DNA of 64,000 bases from Bacteroidota bacterium (lineage in GTDB: Bacteria > Bacteroidota > Bacteroidia > 2-12-FULL-35-15), in assembly GCA_025963715.1 (NCBI GenBank), contig JAOQAG010000049.1, positions 1 through 64,000 on the forward strand, in the 5' to 3' direction. How positions within the stretch are numbered: the stretch's first letter is position 1; each line of letters opens with the position of its first letter. Below are positions 50,265-61,173 of the stretch, in pieces. The notes beneath the pieces were generated by a model. The model did not search any database. It was not told where the DNA came from and saw nothing but the letters and a program-made list of their open reading frames with translations. The translations under genes and the position numbers were made by a program.

Positions 50265-52898
50265 ATGAAAATTTTTAAACCTTTTAATCACAGCAATCAC
50301 AGCGGAACAAAATTCTTTTTTTATTCCTTGTTCATCGGCTGTAGTATGCTGCAAGCTCAAAAGAGCACCGCGCAAACTGTTTCACTCACAACTCCGGGTA
50401 CACCGTACACCCAGAACTTTGATGCACTGGTAAACACCGCTGGCAGTACTACAAACACCCTCACGATCCAGGGCTGGTACCTTACAGAAACAGGAGGCGG
50501 TGCCAGGGACAATGAACAATATGCAGTTGACAATGGCGGATCCACGACAGGTGATACTTACGGTTATGGCACTACCGCCAGCACAGATCGTGCGATCGGA
50601 GGTCTCAGGAGCGGTACCCTGATTCCAAATATCGGAGCAAGCTTTACCAATAATACCGGTGCAGCAATCACTTCTATGGATATTAGCTACACCGGGGAAG
50701 AATGGCGCTTAGGAACTGCGGGACGAACCGACACACTCAATTTTGAATACAGCCTGAACGCTGCCAGTCTTACAACCGGTACCTGGACAGCCCTAAGCAC
50801 GCTTAACTTTATTACACCCAATACCGTTACCACAGGGGCAAAAGATGGAAATGCTACTGCGAACCGCACCGCTTTATCTGCAACCATCAGCGCTTTGTCT
50901 ATTCCAGACGGCACTACGTTCTGGATCCGCTGGACAGATATTGATGTAACAGGAGCTGATGACGGACTTGCGGTAGATGATTTTTCACTGACTGCTTTTA
51001 GTACCGTTACTCCAACAAATCCCGAAATGGACGTACTGGGGAATGGGGTTTCGATCGCAAACAATGATGCAACGCCATCCATAGCCGATTCTACTGATTT
51101 CGGCAACCAATCCGTTTGTACAGGTTCTATCAGCCATACATTTACGATCGCAAATACAGGAACAGCAGATCTTACACTTTCCGGTACACCGCATGTGGTA
51201 GTATCCGGGCCTGCTGCTGCCGATTTTACTGTAAGCGCACAACCGGCAACCCCCATAACTGCTGCCGGAACAACCACATTCACCGTTGTATTTGATCCTT
51301 CTGTAGCCGGTGCCCGCATTGCTGTATTGAGCATTGATAATAATGACAGTGATGAAAATCCATACGTTTTCTCCGTGCAGGGAACAGGAGTAGAGCTTTC
51401 CACAACACTTGATGCACAAACAAATGTATCCTGCAACGGCGGATCAAATGGCGTTGCAACAGTAGGCGCAAGCAGTGGAACGCCCTCATACAGCTATTCA
51501 TGGGCGCCATCAGGCGGAACAGCTGCTACCGCTTCAGGAATAACTGCTGGTACCTATACCTGCACCATCAGCGATGCCGGAGGCTGTTCACAAACACAAA
51601 CCGTTACCATTACAGAGCCATCGGCCATTGCATTCACTGCGGATACACATACGGATGTATCGTGTAACGGCGGATCAAATGCTACTGCGGCTGTAACTAC
51701 CGCTGCAGGCGGAACAGGTACATTTACATACGACTGGGCGCCGGGTACACCTCCTGGCGACGGAACAATCGCGATAACGGGCCTTAATGCCGGTTCCTAT
51801 ACATGTACTGCAACCGATAATAACGGCTGTACTGCCACTGCAGGCATTACGATTTCAGAACCAACTGTATTGACTGCTGCTACTGCTGCAACCTCTACCA
51901 TCCTTTGTAACGGAGGAACTGCAGACATCAGCGTAACCGCTACAGGCGGAACAGGCACGTACACAGGTACAGGCAGCTTTAACGTAAGTGCAGGAACATA
52001 TAACTATACCGTAACCGATATAAACGGATGTTCAGCCACCACAGGCATCACAGTTACAGAGCCTGCTGCATTGGTTGCTTCGGCCTCTTCCACCACTATT
52101 TTTTGTAACGGACAAACAACAGATATTACCCTGACCGCTACAGGCGGAACAATAGCATACACCGGTATTGGAACGTTTACCGAAAATGCAGGAACGTACA
52201 ATTATACAATTACAGATGCTAACGGATGTACAGATGCAACAAGCATTACCGTTACAGAACCGGCGCTCATCAGCGCATCGCAAACAGTAACGCTATGTTC
52301 CGGCGGAGTGCTTACTGTTGGAGTATTTACACATACTGTTGATGGAACATACACAGATACGATTCCTGCGCCGAACGGCTGCGACAGCATTGTTACCAGC
52401 AACTTAACGATCAACGCGGCAATTGATGCAAGCACCTCGCTGAGCGGAAACACTATTACAGCAACGCTTTCGGGCGCTTCTGCTTATCAGTGGATCGATT
52501 GTAACAATGGCAACGCATCTTTAACCGGCGAAACCGCACAAAGTTACACCGCTTCTGCAGATGGAAATTTTGCAGTAGTGATCACTGTTGGTTCCTGTTC
52601 AGATACCTCTTCCTGCGTTGCGATCGTTGGCACAGGCATTCATCCCGCTTCCGCAGATAACAAGCTGACGGTGTATCCGAATCCGGCAAACGATGTGGTA
52701 ACCGTGCAGATAGAGAATGTGCTGTTAAACAGATCAGCCACACTTTCTTTGTATAACACAACCGGCCAACTGATCTCTGAAACACGCATCAGCAAAGAAA
52801 AAACAGAGATCGATCTTTCATCTCTGCCAAAAGGTATTTACTTTATCAGGCTTCAGGATGAACACAACGTGATCACGAAAAAAATTACAAAACAGTAG
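50265..52898 (+). CDS. Surface protein with choice-of-anchor D and SprB repeats, T9SS type A
   Basis: 877 residues. Signal region to about residue 38, then a Thr/Gly-rich beta domain, a 'choice-of-anchor D' domain (GNQSVCTGSISHTFTIANTG, about 280-370), at least four SprB-type repeats (NVSCNGGSNGVATV..., each about 75 residues with CNGG and YTCTI/YNYTV), and a C-terminal T9SS type A sorting domain (LTVYPNPANDVVTVQI ... LPKGIYFIRL). It is probably an adhesin or gliding-related surface protein. A consensus-like promoter precedes it and a strong terminator follows. Confidence 0.9.
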   Translation: MKIFKPFNHSNHSGTKFFFYSLFIGCSMLQAQKSTAQTVSLTTPGTPYTQNFDALVNTAGSTTNTLTIQGWYLTETGGGARDNEQYAVDNGGSTTGDTYGYGTTASTDRAIGGLRSGTLIPNIGASFTNNTGAAITSMDISYTGEEWRLGTAGRTDTLNFEYSLNAASLTTGTWTALSTLNFITPNTVTTGAKDGNATANRTALSATISALSIPDGTTFWIRWTDIDVTGADDGLAVDDFSLTAFSTVTPTNPEMDVLGNGVSIANNDATPSIADSTDFGNQSVCTGSISHTFTIANTGTADLTLSGTPHVVVSGPAAADFTVSAQPATPITAAGTTTFTVVFDPSVAGARIAVLSIDNNDSDENPYVFSVQGTGVELSTTLDAQTNVSCNGGSNGVATVGASSGTPSYSYSWAPSGGTAATASGITAGTYTCTISDAGGCSQTQTVTITEPSAIAFTADTHTDVSCNGGSNATAAVTTAAGGTGTFTYDWAPGTPPGDGTIAITGLNAGSYTCTATDNNGCTATAGITISEPTVLTAATAATSTILCNGGTADISVTATGGTGTYTGTGSFNVSAGTYNYTVTDINGCSATTGITVTEPAALVASASSTTIFCNGQTTDITLTATGGTIAYTGIGTFTENAGTYNYTITDANGCTDATSITVTEPALISASQTVTLCSGGVLTVGVFTHTVDGTYTDTIPAPNGCDSIVTSNLTINAAIDASTSLSGNTITATLSGASAYQWIDCNNGNASLTGETAQSYTASADGNFAVVITVGSCSDTSSCVAIVGTGIHPASADNKLTVYPNPANDVVTVQIENVLLNRSATLSLYNTTGQLISETRISKEKTEIDLSSLPKGIYFIRLQDEHNVITKKITKQ

Positions 52899-52936
52899 CA
52901 TACCAATACGGTTATTCTTAATTTTACAACCATCAG

Positions 52937-52963
52937 AAAGCCCCGGACGTCCGGGGCTTTTTT
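52937..52963 (+). terminator. Intrinsic terminator
   Basis: AAAGCCCCGGAC and its complement form a perfect 24-nt palindrome followed by TTT, 38 nt after the T9SS gene. Confidence 0.88.
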
Positions 52964-52978
52964 GTAATCCATTTTCAC

Positions 52979-53599
52979 ATGAATGCAAACAACTACAAAA
53001 ATATAATCTTCGATTTTGGCGGTGTGATCATCAACATCGATTACAATCTTACCACAAAAGCGTTCCGTGATCTTGGACTCGATAATTTTGATGAACTGTT
53101 TTCAAAGCTCAGGCAAAGCGATCTGTTCGATCGTTATGAAAAAGGATTGATCTCCTCCAGCGATTTTCGTGCAGAGTTAAAATCAAACTTTCACTTAAAC
53201 GTGGATGATGCTGTATTTGACAAAGCCTGGAATGCGATGCTGCAAGATCTTCCGCAGGAACGCTTAACGCTCTTAAACCGGCTAAAAAGCACACACCGCA
53301 CGTTTTTATTAAGCAATACCAACGAGATCCACATTAATACAATCTGCGAACACATGAAAACCGAAATGAATATTCCTGATCTCTCTGTTTATTTCGAAAA
53401 GGTATACCTTTTCTACAAAGTAAAAATGCGCAAACCCGATGTGGAAATTTTTGAGCTCGTGCTGCGTGAAAACAACTTAGATCCTGCCGAAACACTTTTC
53501 ATCGACGATTCGCCCCAACACCTGGAAGGCGCTAAAAAACTGGGTATACAAACTTACTGGCTGGATGTGACTAAGGAAAGTATAACGGATCTGTTTTAG
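52979..53599 (+). CDS. HAD-family hydrolase (YihX-like phosphatase)
   Basis: 206 residues. HAD motif I is IIFDFGGVIINID (nucleophile Asp near residue 11), motif II FLLSNTNE, motif III lysine in YKVKMRKPD, motif IV FIDDSPQHLEGA. The cap is the small helical C1 type. Likely a sugar-phosphate or nucleotide phosphatase. It starts 16 nt after the preceding terminator, so it is transcribed separately. Confidence 0.9.
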   Translation: MNANNYKNIIFDFGGVIINIDYNLTTKAFRDLGLDNFDELFSKLRQSDLFDRYEKGLISSSDFRAELKSNFHLNVDDAVFDKAWNAMLQDLPQERLTLLNRLKSTHRTFLLSNTNEIHINTICEHMKTEMNIPDLSVYFEKVYLFYKVKMRKPDVEIFELVLRENNLDPAETLFIDDSPQHLEGAKKLGIQTYWLDVTKESITDLF

Positions 53600-53862
53600 T
53601 ACGGATAACAACAGGAACCAATGTTACAACCTGTATGTTTGCTGTGTGAAAACACACACACCTAATCCCTCTCAAGAGGGGAATTGAATCATTCTGCAAA
53701 ATGATTGTACATAGTCTTTATTGGTAATCGTTTTTATAAAATATACTTAAATTTTTATTCGTGAAGCGCCAAATTCCCCTCTTGAGAGGGGTTAGGGGTG
53801 TGTTCCATCTGGGGCTTCACACACAGCACACCAATCAACCAGTAAACGATTGAACCAATGAA
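53600..53862. repeat. R3 element and word array
   Basis: 53653-53803 is an R3 element, about 150 bp, with arms of about 31 bp (CCTCTCAAGAGGGGAATT type; a few mismatches on the left). Its internal part is inverted relative to the copy at 18842-18986. 53826-53866 is a word array that in minus-strand reading starts at the mce stop codon and ends TGTGCTGTGTG. Confidence 0.65.
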
Positions 53863-54264
53863 CTAACGGATCTCCTGGCACAATTCGATCAGCACACCGT
53901 TCGTTCCTTTCGGATGTAAAAAGCAGATCAGCTTATTGTCGGCACCTTTTTTCGGTTGCTCCGAAAGTAATGTAAATCCTTCGCCTTGCAGCCGCTTCAT
54001 TTCCGCATGAATATCTTCTACTTCAAAAGCAATGTGATGAATGCCTTCTCCTTTTTTTTCAATGAATTTTGCGATCGGGCTCTCGGGATTAGTAGCTTCC
54101 AGCAATTCGATCTTGTTATCACCCATCATAAAAAAAGAAGTGGAAACACCTTCCGTTTCTACCTTTTCCAGCTTGTAGGGTGTTTTACCAAATAGTTTTG
54201 TAAACAATTCATTGGATTGTTCCAGGCTTTTCACGGCAATTCCTAAATGTTCGATCTTCAGCAT
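53863..54264 (-). CDS. mce: Methylmalonyl-CoA epimerase
   Basis: 133 residues, a single vicinal-oxygen-chelate fold. Interconverts (2R)- and (2S)-methylmalonyl-CoA. The family start KIEHLGIAVKSLEQSNELF, central HHIAFEVEDI and C-terminal GTNGVLIELCQE supply the metal-binding His and Glu. Methylmalonyl-CoA mutase genes are not in the window. The TAG stop lies inside the word GTTAGTTCATTGG of a repeat array. Confidence 0.92.
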   Translation of the reverse strand: MLKIEHLGIAVKSLEQSNELFTKLFGKTPYKLEKVETEGVSTSFFMMGDNKIELLEATNPESPIAKFIEKKGEGIHHIAFEVEDIHAEMKRLQGEGFTLLSEQPKKGADNKLICFLHPKGTNGVLIELCQEIR

Positions 54265-54296
54265 CTTCAGCGGTTTTTAGCGTCGTTAGTACAAAA

Positions 54297-54328
54297 AAAT
54301 AATCCCGAATTTACATCCGGGATTATTT
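54297..54328. terminator. Terminator after the 54365 gene, ahead of mce
   Basis: AAATAATCCCG (54297-54307) and CGGGATTATTT (54318-54328) form an 11-bp stem usable in both orientations, because A- and T-runs flank it. Confidence 0.75.
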
Positions 54329-54364
54329 ATATTTTAATGTGTCATCCTGAGCGGAGCAGAAGGA

Positions 54365-55168
54365 TTATTTCTTGATGAACTCGCCCATCTTATTGTCGTA
54401 GTTCAGATAATAAGCACCTTTTGGGAGGTTGGAGGCATCTACTACCGATGCAAACCCTCGTTTTACAATGTTACCGAACTGGTCGTAAATTTCAAACATG
54501 GTTTCTGTCGGCGTGCTGCCTGCAGTAAACGTGATTTCTTTGGATACTTTTGCCGGGCTGAAAGAGATCTCCGGAGTAGTTGACAGGTAATCAACTGTTT
54601 TGGATAATTTTGGTGCTCCTGTATAATCTACCTGTTTAACGCGGTATTGATTTTTACCTGAGTGAGGAACAATTTTAAAAGAGTAATTATTTTCATCCGG
54701 TGTACCGTTACCTTCCACTTCGCCTACTTTCACCCATTTGTTCCAACGGAATTGTTCAATGGTATAAGTTAATTTTCCGGTTTCGCCTTTTGTGCTCCAT
54801 TTAAAAGTAAGGTCTTTATCAACGATCATTGATGTTACTTCAAATGTACTTTTTGGTTTTAATACTTCCGGGTTTAATACTTTTGGTTTGCAATCGTCTT
54901 TGTGCGTAATTTTTACTTCTACTTTATCTCCTAATTTTAATTGCAGGTTTCTAAAATCAATTTCAAATGCACTTGATGCGATCTCATCCGTGGTAACGTT
55001 ACCGTTCACACGTACTTCCTCTACGCAAAAACCAACGCCTGAACCGGCAAACGGATTTTGAACATACAGGTTTTTTCCCTGATAGTTTCCTTCCAACACT
55101 ATGACACCGGTTGAAAAACCTGCAGTTGAAACTAATAAACTAATTATCGCAAAAAGTATTTTTTTCAT
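54365..55168 (-). CDS. Hypothetical exported protein with T9SS-type tail
   Basis: 267 residues. Signal peptide (FAIISLLVSTAGFSTG). The mature part begins with a jelly-roll-like domain (VIVLEGNYQGKNLYVQNPF), followed by a fibronectin III-like domain (LTFKWSTKGETGKLTYTIEQF) and ends with ETMFEIYDQFGNIVKRG and LPKGAYYLNYDNKMGEF, which resembles the type A sorting domain. The function is unknown; probably exported by T9SS. Its upstream region (55169-55455) is AT-rich and shared with the divergent oligopeptide-binding gene; it contains a small hairpin CATCTTTGGTAAAGATG at 55367-55383. Confidence 0.75.
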   Translation of the reverse strand: MKKILFAIISLLVSTAGFSTGVIVLEGNYQGKNLYVQNPFAGSGVGFCVEEVRVNGNVTTDEIASSAFEIDFRNLQLKLGDKVEVKITHKDDCKPKVLNPEVLKPKSTFEVTSMIVDKDLTFKWSTKGETGKLTYTIEQFRWNKWVKVGEVEGNGTPDENNYSFKIVPHSGKNQYRVKQVDYTGAPKLSKTVDYLSTTPEISFSPAKVSKEITFTAGSTPTETMFEIYDQFGNIVKRGFASVVDASNLPKGAYYLNYDNKMGEFIKK

Positions 55169-55455
55169 TTTATTTTAATGTTAAAAACAAGAACTGGTTT
55201 GAATAGGGGTACTTATTTTCGAACGCAATATTATAATCTTATTTAATGAATTCAAAATAAAAAATGTATTATTTTCACATTTAGTCGCAAATTTAAACAA
55301 ATTTGTCTTACACAAAACATTATCCGTATTTTTTTGCAATATGTGCTATAATTCCATATTTATTTGCATCTTTGGTAAAGATGACGTAATCTTGCAATTA
55401 ATTTAAGCGTAGTTTTTAAGAGTTTTAACCCTATTTTTTAGATATTCTTTTCTTT

Positions 55456-57213
55456 ATGAAAAAATCATTGTTTTTTATTCTTTCGTTAGCAGTGTTTTAC
55501 ACATCATGCTCTAACTCAGGCAGTGAAAGCGGCTCAAACAGGGTTGCCAAAGGAGATAAGGTTTATGGCGGAACGTTACGTATCAACGAAACCGAACAAT
55601 ATCAGACCTTATACCCGTTTTCGATCACTGATATCGGATCTGCACACATCGCACAGCAGATCTATGAAGGATTAGTAAAATTCAATACAAAAGACCTTTC
55701 CATCATCCCATGCATTGCCGAAAAATGGGACGTGGATGCAGCCGGAACTACTTATACATTCCACCTTCGCCATGGCGTAATGTTCCAGGATAACGAGTGT
55801 TTTCCGGAAGGAAAAGGAAGAGAAGTAAAAGCAGGCGATTTTAAATATTCGTTTGAATTATTGTGTACCGATACAAAAGAGAATTCCAACTACAGCGCTA
55901 CTTTTAAAGACCGCGTTGTAGGTGCAAATAAATTTTTTGAAGCCAGCAAAGGCAAACCAAATGGTGAGATCGAAGGGATCAAAGTGATCGATGATTACAC
56001 TATCAAAATCATGCTGAATGCTCCAAGCAGCTCATTTATGTATGTGCTTGCTTCTCCTGCTGCTACAGTGATCCCAAAAGAAGCTGTTGAAAAATATGGT
56101 GTGGATGCAAAAGTGGGTACCGGCCCGTTCGTGTTCGCTTCCGCTTCTGCTGAAAAAGTGATCCTGAAACGCAACGACAATTACTACGCAACCGATTCTT
56201 TAGGAAATAAATTGCCATTTCTTGATTCGATCGTTGTTACTTTTTTACCAACCAAAAAACAAGAGCTTGATAATTTCCAGAATGGCGATTTAGCAATGGT
56301 GATCGGATTACCTTCCGAGTCAATCAAAGACATGGTAGAAAGCCAGATCGCTGATTTTCAGAACAAACCACCAAAATATGTGTTGGAACGTTCACCGGAA
56401 ATGGCAAGCCAGTATTATGAATTTAACCTGACCAAAGAGCCTTTCAATAATCTGAAAGTTCGCCAGGCATTTTCTTACGCGATCGATAAAAACAAGATCA
56501 TTGAAGACGTATTAAAAGGTGAAGCATACGGTCCGGGAACAAACGGAATTTCGCCTCCCTCTTTTAAAGGCTACGACATTACCAAAATTATCGGTTATGA
56601 TTTTGATGCAGCAAAAGCAAAAAAATTATTAGCTGAAGCAGGTTACCCGAACGGAAAAGGATTCCCGAAAGTAAAAATTGAATTGAACAGTGGTGGTTCC
56701 AAAAATGCAAACGTAGTATTGGAGATCCAAAAACAATTGAAGGATGTATTAAATGTAGATGTGGATTTTGAAGTTGTTCCTCAAAAACAAAAACTGGAAG
56801 ATGCAAAATATGCACGCGCGGAAATGTTCCGTTCTGCATGGATCGCGGATTTCCCAAGCCCTGAAAACTTTTTGTGGACCATGTACGGAGGATCTGTTCC
56901 TTCTGATCTGACATTGCCTTCTTACCCGAACACACCACGTTACAAAAATGCTGAATTTGATAAATTGTTTGTTGCCGGACAAATGGCAAAAACACAGGAA
57001 GAAGCATATGATAATTTCCTGAAAGCAGAACAGGTATTGATGTCGGATGCACCAATCCTGGTACTTTGGTATGACGAGAATTACCGCCTGATCAAATCAA
57101 ACGTTCGTAATTTCTTCTCTAACCCTATGCGTTACAGAGATTATTCCGCAGTGTATTTAAAAGATGCGGCCCCTGCTGCTACTGCAGATGCAAAAAAAGG
57201 AGAAGCAAAATAA
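55456..57213 (+). CDS. Oligopeptide ABC transporter substrate-binding lipoprotein (SBP_bac_5)
   Basis: 585 residues. Lipoprotein signal ends in YTSCSNS (Cys about 19). It is a family 5 extracellular solute-binding protein, with EQYQTLYPFSITD near the start, IAQQIYEGLVKF, KWDVDAAGTTYTFHLRHGV, and later LKVRQAFSYAIDKNKII. It binds peptides (or other small solutes) for an ABC permease, which is not encoded beside it. The orphan status is unusual for this family. A clean terminator follows. Confidence 0.9.
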   Translation: MKKSLFFILSLAVFYTSCSNSGSESGSNRVAKGDKVYGGTLRINETEQYQTLYPFSITDIGSAHIAQQIYEGLVKFNTKDLSIIPCIAEKWDVDAAGTTYTFHLRHGVMFQDNECFPEGKGREVKAGDFKYSFELLCTDTKENSNYSATFKDRVVGANKFFEASKGKPNGEIEGIKVIDDYTIKIMLNAPSSSFMYVLASPAATVIPKEAVEKYGVDAKVGTGPFVFASASAEKVILKRNDNYYATDSLGNKLPFLDSIVVTFLPTKKQELDNFQNGDLAMVIGLPSESIKDMVESQIADFQNKPPKYVLERSPEMASQYYEFNLTKEPFNNLKVRQAFSYAIDKNKIIEDVLKGEAYGPGTNGISPPSFKGYDITKIIGYDFDAAKAKKLLAEAGYPNGKGFPKVKIELNSGGSKNANVVLEIQKQLKDVLNVDVDFEVVPQKQKLEDAKYARAEMFRSAWIADFPSPENFLWTMYGGSVPSDLTLPSYPNTPRYKNAEFDKLFVAGQMAKTQEEAYDNFLKAEQVLMSDAPILVLWYDENYRLIKSNVRNFFSNPMRYRDYSAVYLKDAAPAATADAKKGEAK

Positions 57214-57230
57214 ATAACAATCATATTTTA

Positions 57231-57261
57231 AAACCCTGCCCGCATTATCAAGGCAGGGTTT
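57231..57261 (+). terminator. Terminator of the substrate-binding gene
   Basis: AAACCCTGCC (57231-57240) and GGCAGGGTTT (57252-57261) form a 10-bp stem followed by T-rich sequence. Confidence 0.88.
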
Positions 57262-57274
57262 TTTATTTTAGTAA

Positions 57275-58246
57275 ATGGCTTTTACAAATTATTATATCGT
57301 GTTGGGTGTGAAGAACACGGCCAGTTTTGAAGAAATAAAAGCTGCTTACCGCGAGCTTGCCAAAAAATACCATCCGGATAAAAATCCCGACAATAAAGCA
57401 GCAGAAGATTTTTTTAAAGAAATTCAACAAGCATATACTACGCTTTCCAATCCCGAAAAACGGAAAAAATTCGACCTTCGTTTCAGCTACACAAGTACAC
57501 AAACCACCACCACAAAAACACAAAGCACAAATACAGCGTACACCGGCAATGCTTACCAGTATGCACAACAACAGGCGCAATACAGGCAACAGCAAAGTCC
57601 AAAACCAAAGCCGGTATACAAGCAAAAAGCAAAGCCCGATAAATCAGAGAATTTTTATGTACTCATTAGCGTGGGTGTTGCCATTTTGCTGCTCTATTTT
57701 ATCATTAGCTATTCCAATAGCGTTGATAAAAAACGGATGGTTGCATTGGCCAGTCCGGATGTAACCGCTGTGGATTCAACAATTGAAGAAGCGGCGCCGG
57801 AGATCAGCGATGGCGATTCGCCTTACGATGCTTATTTTGGCGAAGGCGATTATATTGACGAAGGCAAAAACTATATTGACGTCCGCAACAGCGACGCAGC
57901 AGAAGCTGTGGTTTGCCTCGTGGATAGCCGCAGCAATAAAGTGATCCGCAATATATACATGGTTGCCGCCACCGCATTTAAAATGAACCACATTCCCGAT
58001 GGAAGCTATTATTTAAAAGTATATTACGGCATCCGCTGGAGCGGAAAAAAAACGCTGCTGGATGGAAAGATCAAAGGCGGTTTTGTAACCGATATTGATT
58101 TTGTAAAAATGTTTACCGGCAAAAATGTATTTGTAATGAAACAAAAAAAATCGGGCAGCAGCACCAATTTTTCATCGTATGAGGTTTTGCTGAATCCGTA
58201 TGATAACAACTCGGTTAAAATACCGCAGGAAGAATTCTTTAAATAA
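57275..58246 (+). CDS. J-domain (DnaJ-like) membrane protein
   Basis: 323 residues. An N-terminal J domain (about 1-70) has the Hsp70-activating HPD at 33-35 ([18 protein letters not shown]). A Gln/Thr/Tyr-rich linker leads to one transmembrane helix ([19 protein letters not shown], about 130-148), then an acidic and finally a beta-rich domain ending EEFFK. No zinc-finger or C-terminal substrate domain of true DnaJ is present, so it is a type III J-protein that recruits DnaK to the membrane. The start follows 13 nt after the preceding terminator. Confidence 0.88.
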   Translation: MAFTNYYIVLGVKNTASFEEIKAAYRELAKKYHPDKNPDNKAAEDFFKEIQQAYTTLSNPEKRKKFDLRFSYTSTQTTTTKTQSTNTAYTGNAYQYAQQQAQYRQQQSPKPKPVYKQKAKPDKSENFYVLISVGVAILLLYFIISYSNSVDKKRMVALASPDVTAVDSTIEEAAPEISDGDSPYDAYFGEGDYIDEGKNYIDVRNSDAAEAVVCLVDSRSNKVIRNIYMVAATAFKMNHIPDGSYYLKVYYGIRWSGKKTLLDGKIKGGFVTDIDFVKMFTGKNVFVMKQKKSGSSTNFSSYEVLLNPYDNNSVKIPQEEFFK

Positions 58247-58650
58247 GGATTACCGGATTAAGGAATTAGGAATTTCCCTGGTACGGATAACGCCCGCCTG
58301 AACGATTCGGGCAGGAACAGGAACGAAAAACGAATCTGTGGATCTACTAAATACCAATTTTTACTAATATACCAATCTGTGTATTCTGTTACAGATAACA
58401 AACAGGAACGAATATTGCGAATCTGTGTGGTTACAAATTACAAATCTGTGTGTGATGATAAATGCATGCAGGATCAATTCCCCTCTTGAGAGGGGCCAGG
58501 GGTGTGTAATTTACACCTGAAGGACAAAAAAGCCCTGAAAGAGAAGTTTTTCTTTTAAGGATAAGTTTTTTAGGGCTTTTTCTCCGCACAGCAAATCAGA
58601 AATCTGCACATCAGTAATCAATAATCAATTCACACATCAGTAATTAGTAA
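58247..58650. repeat. Intergenic region made of word arrays and repeat fragments
   Basis: About 58325-58460 is a long array of TACTAAATACCAATTTTTAC / GAATCTGTGTGGTTACAAAT words, sense after the J-domain gene. 58461-58508 is an R3 arm (AATTCCCCTCTTGAGAGGGG) preceded by TGCATGCAGGATC, which is also found in inverted form beside the R3 variant at 9144. 58516-58541 is a degenerate R4 piece. 58583-58650 is a minus-sense array for the thioesterase gene. No gene is seen. Confidence 0.6.
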
Positions 58651-59103
58651 TCAAACCTTCACCTTCATTTTATCCTTCGCTACAATCGAACACGTAAATC
58701 TACTTATGCAAGTCAAATCACCGGCTTCATTATAAATTTTGATCTCCCAGATGTGGTTACGCCCTTTTACGTGAATTGGCCTGCAAATACCCGTTACCAT
58801 GCCTTCTGTTACCGCTTTAACATGGTTGGCATTGATCTCGATGCCTACGCCGATAAATAATTCAGGGTTCACGATCAGCCAGGAGGCAATACTACCAAGT
58901 GTTTCGGCCAATGCCACGGAAGCGCCGCCGTGCAAGAGTCCGAATGGTTGCTTTGTACGCCCGTCCACCGGCATTGTTCCTTTAATGTAATCATCGCCAA
59001 TTTCGGTTACCCGGATGTGCAGCGAATCCGCAAGTGTGTTCCGGTTCATCCAGTCGAGGCTTTCCACGGTGGGATCGGTATACCATATTTTTTGATCGGA
59101 CAT
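58651..59103 (-). CDS. PaaI-type hotdog thioesterase
   Basis: 150 residues, hotdog fold. Conserved elements are GTMPVDGRTKQPFGLLHGGASVALAETLGS (the HGG/E active-site segment, about 38-68) and NANHVKAVTEGMVTG. It hydrolyses acyl- or aryl-CoA; substrate unknown. The TGA stop belongs to the word TTTGATTACTAATTACTGATG. A -7-like TACTTTTA (minus strand) is near 59186-59193. Confidence 0.88.
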   Translation of the reverse strand: MSDQKIWYTDPTVESLDWMNRNTLADSLHIRVTEIGDDYIKGTMPVDGRTKQPFGLLHGGASVALAETLGSIASWLIVNPELFIGVGIEINANHVKAVTEGMVTGICRPIHVKGRNHIWEIKIYNEAGDLTCISRFTCSIVAKDKMKVKV

Positions 59104-59254
59104 ATCCTGTTTTTTTATTTTTTGGATGCTTCCGAACCTTTTGAGGCTTATTTTCTACCGGACTTACCGGCGAAAGCAGGGATAAAAGTACATTATTTCG
59201 ACTAAAACACAATTATATAAGCTTAGCTTATAGCCAACTTAACAAGAAAATCAC

Positions 59255-59262
59255 TACTTTTG
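59255..59262 (+). promoter_or_regulatory. -7 box of typA
   Basis: TACTTTTG matches the -7 consensus exactly. The leader to the ATG at 59349 would be about 80 nt, AT-rich, with a possible role in cold or stress regulation; no hairpin of note is seen. Confidence 0.6.
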
Positions 59263-59348
59263 CACGCTCTTAATAAAAAAACAGTTATAAAATATCGTTA
59301 ACCGGTTTTTTACTATTAAAGAAACTTTAACGATTAATTAAACACACA

Positions 59349-61157
59349 ATGAAAAACATTAGAAACATTGCCATTATTGCCCACGTCGATCACGGAAAAA
59401 CAACCCTGGTTGACAAGATCTTACACACCGGAAAATTATTCCGTGACAATCAGGAGTCGGGAGAGCTGATCCTCGATAACAATGATTTGGAGCGTGAACG
59501 CGGGATCACCATTTTGGCAAAAAACGTTTCAGTACGTTATAAAGATACAAAGATCAACATTATTGATACTCCGGGCCACGCCGACTTTGGCGGTGAGGTA
59601 GAGCGTGTTTTGAACATGGCGGATGGAGTTGTTTTATTGGTGGATGCATTTGAAGGCCCGATGCCTCAAACACGTTTTGTGACGCAAAAAGCGCTGGCAC
59701 AGGGAAAACGTGTGGTATTGGTGATCAACAAAGTGGATAAGCCAAACTGCCGTCCGGATGAAGTGCATGACCAGGTATTTGACCTGTTCTTTAACTTAGA
59801 CGCGACTGAAGAACAATTGAATTTTAAAACGGTTTACGGTTCATCCAAACAAGGATGGATGGGGCCGGATTGGAAAAACCCAACTGATAGCATTACTTAT
59901 TTACTGGACAGCATCATCGAATTTTTCCCTGAAGCGCCAAGACAAGAAGGTACGCTGCAAATGCAGATCACATCACTGGATTATTCTTCGTTCGTAGGCC
60001 GTATTGCGGTTGGACGTGTATCCAGAGGCGAGATCAAAGAAAACATGCCTGTATCTCTTGTAAAACGCGATGGTTCGATTGTTAAATCCCGGATCAAAGA
60101 ATTATTTACATTCGAAGGTTTAGGTAAGTTAAAAGCTACTGCTGTAAAATCAGGTGAGATCGTAGCGATCACCGGGATCGAAGGTTTTGAGATCGGTGAT
60201 ACCATTGCCGATTTTGATAATCCAGAAGGATTAACACCGATCGCGATCGATGAGCCAACAATGAACATGTTGTTTTGTATCAACAACTCCCCGTTCTTTG
60301 GTAAAGAAGGAAAATTTGTAACATCGCGCCACTTACGTGACCGTTTGTTTAAAGAATTAGAGAAAAACTTAGCATTGCGCGTGGAAGAAACCAACTCTGC
60401 GGATTCATACTTAGTGTTCGGTCGCGGGATTCTTCACTTGTCGGTATTGATCGAAACCATGCGCCGCGAGGGATATGAATTACAGGTTGGACAGCCACAG
60501 GTAATCATCAAAGAAATTGATGGTGTGAAATGCGAGCCGATCGAGTATTTGACGGTAGATGTTCCTGAAGAATCTGCTGGTAAAGTAATTGAGTACGTAA
60601 GCCAGCGTAAAGGCGATATGTTGCTGATGGAGCCTAAAGGCGATCTGCAACACATTGAATTTGAAATTCCGTCACGCGGGATCATTGGTTTGCGTAACAA
60701 CATTTTGACGGCAACTGCAGGTGAAGCGGTAATGGCGCATCGCTTTAAAGCGTTTGAACCATGGAAAGGCCCAATCCCCAGCCGTAACAACGGCGTATTG
60801 ATCTCCGGAGAGATGGGAACTGCGATTGCTTATTCGATCGATAAATTACAGGATCGCGGTAAATTCTTTGTAGAGCCGGGCGAACCGATCTACACAGGAC
60901 AGGTGATCGGCGAGAACAACCGCCAGGACGATATTGTGGTAAACATTACTAAAGAGAAAAAACTGACCAACATGCGTGCTTCGGGTACGGATGATAAAAT
61001 GCGCATTGCACCAAAAATCAATTTCTCCTTAGAGGAAGCGATGGAATACATACAGATTGATGAGTATGTAGAGATCACACCGGGACACATCCGCTTACGT
61101 AAAGTATTATTGGATGAGAACGATCGTAAACGCCAGGAGAAAAAACTGGTAGGATAA
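59349..61157 (+). CDS. typA: Ribosome-associated GTPase TypA/BipA
   Basis: 602 residues, full length. G1 AHVDHGKTT (11-19), switch region [18 protein letters not shown]3 DTPGHADF, G4 NKVDK. Domains II, III, V and the C-terminal domain unique to BipA follow ([36 protein letters not shown]). It binds the 70S ribosome and helps 50S assembly and growth under cold or stress. It is monocistronic, with its own promoter and terminator. Confidence 0.97.
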   Translation: MKNIRNIAIIAHVDHGKTTLVDKILHTGKLFRDNQESGELILDNNDLERERGITILAKNVSVRYKDTKINIIDTPGHADFGGEVERVLNMADGVVLLVDAFEGPMPQTRFVTQKALAQGKRVVLVINKVDKPNCRPDEVHDQVFDLFFNLDATEEQLNFKTVYGSSKQGWMGPDWKNPTDSITYLLDSIIEFFPEAPRQEGTLQMQITSLDYSSFVGRIAVGRVSRGEIKENMPVSLVKRDGSIVKSRIKELFTFEGLGKLKATAVKSGEIVAITGIEGFEIGDTIADFDNPEGLTPIAIDEPTMNMLFCINNSPFFGKEGKFVTSRHLRDRLFKELEKNLALRVEETNSADSYLVFGRGILHLSVLIETMRREGYELQVGQPQVIIKEIDGVKCEPIEYLTVDVPEESAGKVIEYVSQRKGDMLLMEPKGDLQHIEFEIPSRGIIGLRNNILTATAGEAVMAHRFKAFEPWKGPIPSRNNGVLISGEMGTAIAYSIDKLQDRGKFFVEPGEPIYTGQVIGENNRQDDIVVNITKEKKLTNMRASGTDDKMRIAPKINFSLEEAMEYIQIDEYVEITPGHIRLRKVLLDENDRKRQEKKLVG

Positions 61158-61173
61158 TTTTACCCTGTTTTTG